Positions 1-6,700 of a stretch of DNA of 7,616 bases are shown here, piece after piece. The notes under the pieces are model-generated. The model was given only the letters and a program-made list of their open reading frames with translations. It searched no databases and was not told where the DNA came from. Location of the stretch: assembly GCA_964496245.1 (NCBI GenBank), contig CAZBZG010000233.1, positions 1-7,616 of the forward strand. Reading direction: 5' to 3'. This DNA is from CAZBZG01 sp964496245 (lineage in GTDB: Bacteria; Planctomycetota; SZUA-567). The translations under genes and the position numbers were made by a program. Numbering within the stretch: the first letter of the stretch is position 1; each line of letters starts with the position of its first letter.

Positions 1-907
1 CGCCGAACCAGACCGCGTGCCGGTCGCCTGCCATGGCCGTGATGTGGTCGCAGGGAAGCACCCGCTCCATGCGATCGAGCTGGACGGTCCCGGCCGGCAG
101 TTCCCGTGCCGGCGGCAGGCGCGGCGCAGGCGCGCGGTGCTCCGCGCCCTGCGGTGCGGAAACCTCGTGCTGGGAGAGGGCGAACAGCAGAATGTTGACC
201 CCCAGCCGGAAGGCGGCTTCCCGCCGGGCCTTGGGAATCGCGTGCACGTACGAACCGTCGGGATAGGTCTCCCACGCGCAGGGCACGTCCGTGTCGTACG
301 TATAGACCACGGCGAGCCGGTCTTCCAGGAAGAGGCCATAGGCCTTAGCCGGGCCGTGATAGAGATCGATGACCTTGGGAACCTCGTCGAGGGAATAGAA
401 GATGGAGAACACGGGGTGCGAGGCGGGGAGTTCCTGCAGCCTCGCGTCCGGCGCGATCTGCTTGAGCATGCGGCGGAACGAGAGATGCGAGCCGCCGCAG
501 TCGTCCGCGTAGATGAAGCCGCCGCTTTGCAGATAGGCGCGGAGGTTGGCGACTTCGGTTTCGGCCAGCCGGAAGACGCGGTTCCCGGTCATGATGAGGA
601 ACGGATTGGCAGAGAGCCGGGGGCTGCTCAGGCTCAAGGCCCCCACATCCACGCGGCACGCGATCCCCACCCGCTTCTGCATCTCGCGCAGGAGCCCGGG
701 CACGGCCGTGGGATCCGTGTTCCACTCGTAGAACTGCCCGCTGACCAGGGAGTAGGTGAATCCGCCCGCCCATGTGTCGCCTGTGCGGCGGACCGTAGTG
801 CGCGGCCGGATGCGCGGTGCGTATTCCCCAGCTGCACCCCGCATCCAGCCAAGGCCCGCAAGGAGGAGAAGCGGCAGGACGAGCGTTCGCAGGTTCGTCG
901 GCTTCAT
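1..907 (-). CDS. Secreted DUF4159 protein with start of a C-terminal propeller domain (3' end beyond window)
   Basis: I translated this gene by hand; it stays open from an ATG at 907 to the left edge (302 codons, no stop). Residues 1-27 form a signal peptide: basic start, Leu-rich core (LVLPLLLLAGLG), cleavage probably near AAG/EY. Residues about 48-246 match DUF4159 (PF13709), a family of unknown function that I recall as having a glutamine-amidotransferase-like fold. Visible hallmarks are FLIMTGN (103-109), the helix LAETEVANLRAYLQSGGF, DDCGGS (135-140), HPVFSIFYSLDEVP (164-177) and PCAWE (209-213). A Pro/Ala-rich linker (251-273) leads to DHITAMAGDRHAVWFG (287-302), which resembles a Reg_prop-type beta-propeller blade. 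The product is probably periplasmic or surface-exposed. The ATG overlaps the upstream stop as ATGA, and a GAAGG ribosome site (916-920) lies 8 bases upstream. DUF4159 is a confident call; the propeller is inferred from one partial blade. Confidence 0.88.
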   Translation of the reverse strand, partial: MKPTNLRTLVLPLLLLAGLGWMRGAAGEYAPRIRPRTTVRRTGDTWAGGFTYSLVSGQFYEWNTDPTAVPGLLREMQKRVGIACRVDVGALSLSSPRLSANPFLIMTGNRVFRLAETEVANLRAYLQSGGFIYADDCGGSHLSFRRMLKQIAPDARLQELPASHPVFSIFYSLDEVPKVIDLYHGPAKAYGLFLEDRLAVVYTYDTDVPCAWETYPDGSYVHAIPKARREAAFRLGVNILLFALSQHEVSAPQGAEHRAPAPRLPPARELPAGTVQLDRMERVLPCDHITAMAGDRHAVWFG

Positions 908-2043
908 GTCGTCTGCCTTCGCGTCTGCGCCCGGCGTTCGAGCCACGAGGTGGTCCAGGCCGTGGCGGGCACGGTCCAGACCACGGCGATCACGCCGACC
1001 AGGAGCCGCGCGATCTCGGCGGTCACCCGTTCGGTCCCCGCGACCTCGCTCACGTCGGTGGCCGGGTCGGCATGGGGAAGGAGGAAGAGGCTGAAGTGAA
1101 TGCCCACGTACGCCAGAGCCAGGGCCATGACCATGGCGCCCATGACCTTGCGCCCGACCGTCATGCCGTGCGCACGGAGCTGGGGCGCTGTGAGCTGCGG
1201 GGCTGCCTGCGCCAGTTCTGCGATGGCCGATGCCACGGCAATGGATACGTCCATGACCACCCCGAGCGTTCCCAGCAGCATGCCGGCCACCAGCAGGGCA
1301 CGGAAGTCGAGGGTGCGCGCGGCCGTGAAGCGCTGGAGGGCGGCCACATCCTGGTCGTGCAGGCCGGAGAGGCCGATCCACCGGACCACGAATACGGCCA
1401 GGAGACCGCTCAACCCGATGCCGAGGGCTGCCCCGGCCATGGCGCTGAGCGCCTTGCGGCCCGGCCCGCAGAGGATGAGGTACGTGGCGCCGATGCTGAG
1501 TACGATCGCGGCGAGCGTGAGGATGAGGATGTTGCCCTCGCGTGCGAGGATGGCTTGGGGGAGACAGAGCGCGATGAGTACGCTCACGGCCAGAGCGGCC
1601 AGCGCCCGCGCTCCTTTGCGGCCGAAGACGAGCGCGATGACCGCAAAGACGCCTCCGGCCAGCCGCACCATCCAGCGGTCGCGCGCCAGTTCCCGGAGGG
1701 TGGCGTAGGATTCCCGGCCCAGATTCCGCACGCGGACCAACACCTCGTCGCCTGCATCCGGGAGTCGGTCGTTCGCCGGCGAGCCGGTGATGACGTTCTC
1801 CACCGTTTTCAAGCCCCCGTCCGTCTCGACGTCGAGACGTTGCAGTATCTCTTCGCGTTGCCGCGTCCCGAGCGCCTCCCAGGCGGTCATCGCTGGATCG
1901 CGGCGGAGCACCGTGCCCCGCACGATCTGTGCGTTGCCCCCGGGGTATGCGTAGGCGGCGTCAGCCAGCCACTGATCCGCAGCCGCGGTCAGCAGGAGGA
2001 CCAGTGCCAGGACTCCGGCGACAACCGGATCAAAGCGTTTCAT
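904..2043 (-). CDS. YibE/F family membrane protein, long YibE-like form
   Basis: A 379-residue inner-membrane protein. Residues 7-25 form a signal anchor. Residues about 36-125 form a soluble, probably extracytoplasmic domain with GDEVLVRVRN (98-107) near its end. Hydrophobic segments then fall at roughly 128-141, 146-163, 171-192, 199-222, 248-275, 298-323 and 343-363. The family call (PF07907) rests on GVVMDVSIAVASAIAEL (261-277), followed by the segment GMTVGRKVMGAMVMALA (293-309), and on the overall soluble-domain-then-membrane layout. No biochemical role of YibE/F is firmly known; permease is a common but untested annotation. The acidic and Asn positions I expect in the GRD..GT..NT motif read Lys and Ala here, so this subunit may have diverged. 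The start ATG has a GGGAG site (2052-2056) 8 bases upstream and lies inside the preceding gene (14-base overlap). The C-terminus overlaps the next gene by 4 bases. Confidence 0.87.
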   Translation of the reverse strand: MKRFDPVVAGVLALVLLLTAAADQWLADAAYAYPGGNAQIVRGTVLRRDPAMTAWEALGTRQREEILQRLDVETDGGLKTVENVITGSPANDRLPDAGDEVLVRVRNLGRESYATLRELARDRWMVRLAGGVFAVIALVFGRKGARALAALAVSVLIALCLPQAILAREGNILILTLAAIVLSIGATYLILCGPGRKALSAMAGAALGIGLSGLLAVFVVRWIGLSGLHDQDVAALQRFTAARTLDFRALLVAGMLLGTLGVVMDVSIAVASAIAELAQAAPQLTAPQLRAHGMTVGRKVMGAMVMALALAYVGIHFSLFLLPHADPATDVSEVAGTERVTAEIARLLVGVIAVVWTVPATAWTTSWLERRAQTRRQTT

Positions 2044-2821
2044 CCGTCCGTCTCCCGCCCAGTACGGCAGCGGCGAAGCACGCGGTCAGGGGAATGGCCA
2101 GAGCCAGGCCGAGCGTGCCGGCCAGGGCTGTCACCATCTCCACGGCCACAGCCTGCCGGTTGAGGACCTCCAGCCAGGGCACGGGCGCCTGCTGTACGTC
2201 GGGCCGCGCCAGGGGCAGCAGGACTGCGCCCAGGTTCAGGCCGAGCAATACGTAGACCAGGGTGTTCACCTCGGTGCCGGTCACGTCCCCGCCCAGGCGC
2301 AGCCCCACGCCGAACAGCTCCCGGCGGTCGGCGCCGGGCTTGACCGTCTGCACCTGGGCCATGGCCGAGGTCACCGCGATCGCCAGATCCGCGACCACCC
2401 CCACGCTCGCCACCACCATGCCGCCGAGAACGATCCAGTGGAGCCCCACGTGGCCCGTGCCCGTCCCGTACCACACGTCGCGCGTGACCGTGTCGAAGAC
2501 GCCGGTCAGCTTGAGCTGCCACACACTGACGGCGGCGACACCGAAGGCGGCGAGCAGAGCTGCAGCCGCGCCCAGAAAGGCTGCGCAGGCGTTGCGCCAC
2601 GGTGTGAGCAGGCCGAAGACGACCGCCAGGAGGCAGAAGAAGGCGCAGAGGAGGGTGGCGAGAAGCGGCTGCACGTCCCCGCGCGCCACGAGCCACCCGG
2701 TCAGGCTGCACAAGGCCGCGCAACCAGCGAGCGCCAACAGGCAGCGCGCGCCCGGTCCGCGGCCGACGATCAGGAGGCTCAGGACAAAGACCGCGAGGAG
2801 GAAGAGCACGCTGTGCCTCAT
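2030..2821 (-). CDS. YibE/F family membrane protein, short YibF-like form
   Basis: A 263-residue, almost wholly hydrophobic protein with about seven membrane segments (near 3-19, 26-45, 53-71, 76-102, 128-153, 183-204 and 225-252) and no large soluble domain. Family evidence is GVVADLAIAVTSAMAQV (141-157) followed by LRLGGDVTGTEVNTLVYVLL (174-193). These correspond to the MD..M/IAS and GRD..GT..NTL motifs of YibE/F proteins and are collinear with those of the longer neighbour. The two adjacent genes, one with and one without an N-terminal soluble domain, recall the yibE-yibF pairs of Gram-positive bacteria, so a hetero-oligomeric membrane complex is a reasonable inference. A TTG one codon upstream (2824) is possible, but ATG at 2821 is preferred because it forms a TGATG junction with the preceding stop. 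No clear ribosome site precedes it, so translation is probably coupled. Substrate and function are unknown. Confidence 0.83.
   Translation of the reverse strand: MRHSVLFLLAVFVLSLLIVGRGPGARCLLALAGCAALCSLTGWLVARGDVQPLLATLLCAFFCLLAVVFGLLTPWRNACAAFLGAAAALLAAFGVAAVSVWQLKLTGVFDTVTRDVWYGTGTGHVGLHWIVLGGMVVASVGVVADLAIAVTSAMAQVQTVKPGADRRELFGVGLRLGGDVTGTEVNTLVYVLLGLNLGAVLLPLARPDVQQAPVPWLEVLNRQAVAVEMVTALAGTLGLALAIPLTACFAAAVLGGRRTDETL
2052..2056 (-). promoter_or_regulatory. Ribosome binding site of the YibE-like gene
   Basis: GGGAG lies 8 bases before the ATG at 2043, inside the 3' end of the YibF-like gene. It gives the downstream membrane subunit its own entry site in addition to coupling through the 14-base overlap. 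Confidence 0.6.
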
Positions 2822-3635
2822 CAATGGGTCAGCGTGTAGAACAGCCAGTTGATGCTGATCTGGTAGACCTGTTCCCGCAGCATCTGGGTGGTGGGCGTGG
2901 GGTCCGCGTGGGCGGGGTTGCCGAGGGGGTTGAGCGCGGTGGGGGGGCTGGAGACCTCCCAGTTGCAGCCGTAGTCGTTCGGGCAGAAGATGACGGCGGG
3001 CCGGCCGTTCAGCATCGCGATCTGGAACGGCTTGGTGAACTGCTCCTTGAGGGCCGGGTAGTCCTCGAGCTTGTACATGATGTTGAAGAACTCGGCGAAC
3101 TTCTTCTCTTTGGGCAGCACGAGTTCCATCTCCACGCCCNNNNNNNNNNATTGGCCGGGACCGAATCCATGAACGGGCCCGATCCGGTGCAGTCGTCCAG
3201 CCACAGGGTCCCGCCGCGGGCCAGATACTTCTTGAGGTTTTCGACCTCCTCGTCGGTGAAGGTGAACGGGTAGTGGCTCGTGAAGTAGATCAGGGGATAG
3301 TCGTAGATCTCGTCTCCGAGCAGGCTGATGCCGCTGTTGTCCACGTAGCACGGGAACGCCCCGTTCGTGCGCACCCGCAACTGGTAGGTCAAGTAGGGCA
3401 GGGCGGTGGGGTCCACGTTCCAGTCGGACTTGCACTGGGGCTGGATGCGGCGGATCACGACCTTGCCGCGCCGGTCCTGCTTCTGCTCGTCCGTCTTCCC
3501 CGCCTGGGAGCCGTCATAGGTCTTGACCTTGCTCTTGGTCGCGTCCTCGAGCCAGTTGGCTGGCGCCCGGCCTGTGCTGAGGAAGGCAAGCGCGGTCAGG
3601 GCTGCCAAGGCGAACGCGCGGCGTGTGGCCTGCAT
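2821..3635 (-). CDS. Secreted DUF4159 protein, interrupted by an assembly gap
   Basis: The ATG at 3635 is chosen over a GTG at 3695 because it has an AGGAG site 7 bases upstream and opens directly into a signal peptide (residues 1-27, Ala/Leu core, likely cleavage APA/NW). A charged Lys/Asp/Gln-rich stretch follows (about 31-60), then the DUF4159 domain: YDYPLIYFTSHYPFTF (111-126), DEEVENLKKYLARGGTLWLD (128-147), DDCTGSGPF (147-155). Residue 162 ends exactly at the gap (3140-3149). After it, in another frame, 105 residues complete the domain, including RPAVIFCPNDYGCNWE and a C-terminal helix ending in YTLTH. One continuous gene requires a true gap length of 2 modulo 3. Alignment with the second DUF4159 protein in this window suggests only about two residues are missing. 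It is probably exported; function unknown. The stop overlaps the next gene's start by one base. Confidence 0.87.
3140..3149. other. Assembly gap (10 Ns) inside the first DUF4159 gene
   Basis: Ten consecutive Ns. DUF4159 sequence runs up to both edges, but in different frames. If the gene is intact, the real gap is 2 modulo 3 bases long. The block from ELP/VLP to the WE motif is 55 residues in both DUF4159 proteins of this window. The segment just before it is about two residues shorter here, so the missing piece is likely tiny (about 5 bases if lengths match). Confidence 0.97.
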
Positions 3636-3642
3636 GGGTGGT

Positions 3643-3647
3643 CTCCT
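3643..3647 (-). promoter_or_regulatory. Ribosome binding site of the first DUF4159 gene
   Basis: AGGAG sits 7 bases before the ATG at 3635. It decides the start in favour of this ATG over the in-frame GTG at 3695, and the ATG start is followed at once by a signal peptide. Confidence 0.75.
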
Positions 3648-3666
3648 GTCTGAGCCCCTCACTACG

Positions 3667-3695
3667 AGTATACGCGGCACGGAATCGGTTTGCAC
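3667..3695 (-). promoter_or_regulatory. Possible sigma70-type promoter ahead of the DUF4159-YibE/F cluster
   Basis: The 72-base spacer between the large gene and the first DUF4159 gene contains TATACT (3667-3672, five of six matches to the -10 consensus). A weak -35-like GTGCAA (3690-3695, three of six) lies 17 bases upstream of it. Transcription would start near 3660, leaving a leader of about 25 bases that holds the ribosome site. The -35 is poor, the host sigma-factor preference is unknown, and the cluster could instead be read from the upstream gene. Confidence 0.27.
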
Positions 3696-3707
3696 GCGCC
3701 GATCATG

Positions 3708-6700
3708 TCAATTCCCATGGTGCAGCTCCAGCGTTCCGTTCACCCAGTTCGCAAAGTCGTCCCGGTTGCCGTCGCCCCCGTCCTTGACGATCAGGAGCAG
3801 GCGGCGCGTGTCCGCCAGGTCTTCCACCTCGAGCGTCTTGGCGGGGGTGAAGCCGTTCATGAGGCCTGAGGTGGCCTTGCGTTCGCCGTCCGCGTGGATC
3901 TCGAAGACCACGGTGCCGCGCCCTTCCGTGGCCGTGTCGATGCCGACCGTGACCTCGAAGCGGGCGAAGCGACGGTCCAGCGGGAACTCGAGCAGCGCCA
4001 CGGCGTGGGTGCCTAACCCTTTGTCATAACGCGTCTTGCCGATGCGCAGCAACGTGTCCTGCACGCTCCGGAACCGCCGCAGCTCGCCCTTGGTCTGCAG
4101 CACGTTGAGGGGCGCCCAGCGGACGAGCGGGACCGTGTCCTCCGCGAGCGGCTCCACCCGGTAGCTGGACGCATTGCCCGGGGCGGCATACCGGATCGCC
4201 ACCGTGTTGCGGCCGGCCCTGCAGTCCTGCAGGACAAAGGTGGATTCCCGCGCTCCCGGTGCGTAGAGGTCGGGGTTCTGGAAGGCCTCCTGCAGGGCCT
4301 TGCTGGGACGGAGGTCCCAGACCTGCTCGTCGTCCCCGTTGAGGCTGACCCAGAGCCGCTGCCCCTCGTTCAGGTACCAGCGCCGGGTGAGCAGGGCGTT
4401 GCCCGCTGTCTCCAGGGCGAAGGAGAAGCGTTCGGTCTCCAGGCCCCCCACGAATACGTCGCGCCTGCGCCGGTCGCCGGGCACCTGGCTGACCCTGGCA
4501 AAGGGTTCGGCTGCGCCGGTCGCCTCGTACGCGGCGCGAGCGCGCGAGGCGGGCTCGGCCACGTGGAGGTCCAGGATCACCGCATCCTTGCCGTTCGCTG
4601 GCTGCATCATGCGCACGTCGTGGACGAGTTGATCGAGCTCGTACTCCGCCGGCATCCGCACAAAGGAGGGAAAGCCGCTGCAGACGAGCTCCCGCTCGAG
4701 CCGGACGGGAAGGCCGAACGCATCCTGGGCGCGGATGGTTTGCCAGGCGTCCGGCAGGCGGTAGGCGCGCGGCGCCTCGGCAGCGCGCCAGGTCACCAGG
4801 GTCAGCGTGCCGGCCTTGTCCTGGTAGAGGTAGGCGCGGTTGGCCCCGGGCCGGGCGTCGGGGAGCCGCACCTCCTTGACAAAGCGCCACTCCTCGAGAA
4901 AGCGCTGAACGTGTGCGATCGCGAAGTAGGACGGTTTGGGCACGTGGACGGTGCGGAAGTTCTGCAGATTGCTGTTGCCGTACTTGGTCCGATAGAAGAC
5001 GCCGTACCCCTCGAAGCTCTGCGCCTTGTTGATGCAGGCGAATCGATGCATCTGTGCGCCGCGGGAGTCGAGCATGAGGGCGGCGCGCACGTGGTAGGCG
5101 GCCTGCTCGGCCGGCGTGACATACGGCCCGATTCCCCAGTCCAGGGAGGTGATCCGGACGCTGCGCTCGGTCTTCTGGAGCGCAAGGATGTCGTTGAGCG
5201 CGTCCAGGAAGCCTTCGATGTCGCCCGCTTCGGGCGAGAGCTCTCCCAGGTTCATCCGCAGCGCGATCTCGTCAAAGGGAAGCGAGGACGGTTCCTGGAT
5301 ACGGTCGAGGTATTCGAGGGCGGCATCCATGTTGAAGCCGCCGGCCACGACCGCGGCTTCGGGATCGTAGAGGGAGACCCACTTGTGGAATGCGCCAAGC
5401 ATCTCGCGGTAGCGCGCCGGCGGAATGAACTGGGATCCGTGCTCGAGATCCGGATTCTCCCAGAAGACCCAGCGGTCGTACTGCCCCGCGCGCTTGCGCA
5501 CCACCGTACGGACGAAGCGGCTCCAGTCGACGAGCCGGGCCGGCAGCTGCAGGTAGTTGGGCATGTATCGCACGTAGCTGCCCTGGGCCAGGCTCTCCTG
5601 CGCTTCGATGCCGGCCCAGTCCGCGGAGAAGCCGAGCACGGGTTCGACCGCGTACTGACCGTCCGCAGTCCGCTCGGCGCAGACCGCGTCGAACCAGTGG
5701 TGATGGAAGAGACCGGGCACGGGTTCGGTGTTGTCCCAGTCGAGCCGCACCGCCTCGGTGGTGAGCCCGATGCTCTTGCGGATGGCCGGGACCTGCTTGA
5801 GGAAGGCGAGCGGGTCCGATCCGAAGTAGCGCTTGGCGTCGAGCACGTAGAGAAGCTCCTGGAGATTCTTACCGGGCAGTCCGGTCGCCTCGAGCCGGTA
5901 GATGCCGGGCGTCATGGCGTCGAGCAGGGTGGCCCGTTGCTTGTGCGCGGCCGGCACCGTTGCTTTGAGCGTGTCTTTCGCCACGAGCGCGTCCTGGAAC
6001 GTCCGGAGTTCCCAGGTCGCCTCGACCGCGGCCGGCGCTGCTGCGAAGTTGTTGAGGGCGAGCTCGAGAGGCACGCCCGGCGCATGCATGCGGGTCGCGT
6101 TCGGGAACAGCACGCGCGCCTGCAACTCTTCCGCGGCCGGCAGGTGCGTGACGACGCGGATGTCGTCCACCCAGAGCGCCGCCTGTGCGCCCGGGGCGGC
6201 TTTGGCGCGGAGGAGAAGGTTGAGCGGGTAGACCGGCTGGCGCAGGAAGTCCTTCTTCTTGTTCTGATAGTCGGGCGGGGGCGGCGGGGCGATGAACTCC
6301 ACCTCGCGCCATTCCTGCCAGTCGATCCGTTGGCGCGGAAGCCAGAAGTGGTTGGCGCGCTTGTTGCTCACTCCGGTCACGCCCTTGTCGATCAGCACGG
6401 GTGCGAAGTCGATTGGCGCACCCTCGCACTTGACTTGCATGCGGATGCGGGCGACCACGCCCGGGAGGGCCGGATGCAGAAGTACGTTCGCGGCTGCGTC
6501 GCTCTCCGGGAGATGGCGATGCCGATTCGGAGCGGTCTTGATGTTCTCTTCCGGCGGCTGCTGGAGCTCCATGCGCAGGGCCCGGGAGGAGCCCTTGGGG
6601 CCGCCTGCGACCGGTGCGATCGGCTCCTCTTGTCGTTGGAACTGGGGCGCGTGGCCCCGCAACAGGAGACCGTAGCGGGTGTACTCGTCCATGGTCTCGA

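Noticed and set aside
345..773. Minus-strand frame of 142 codons in the left region
   Set aside because: Arg/Pro/Leu-rich shadow. The adjacent minus frame from 907 gives the real DUF4159 protein.
17..1099. Plus-strand open frame of 360 codons at the left edge
   Set aside because: It is antisense to the DUF4159 gene, whose minus-strand translation has a signal peptide and the family motifs.
817..2163. Plus-strand open frame of 448 codons opposite the YibE-like gene
   Set aside because: No motif or hydrophobic pattern and a composition biased to Gly, Arg, His and Asp. It is antisense to a well-supported membrane protein.
3009..3139. Continuation of the first DUF4159 frame past the gap as read literally
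   Set aside because: The continuation is Ser/Arg-rich nonsense, while the alternative frame after the gap carries NDYGCNWE and the expected end of the domain.
3673..3707. Possible rho-independent terminator after the large gene
   Set aside because: Only a 4-base CGGC/GCCG pairing with a long loop and no T run.
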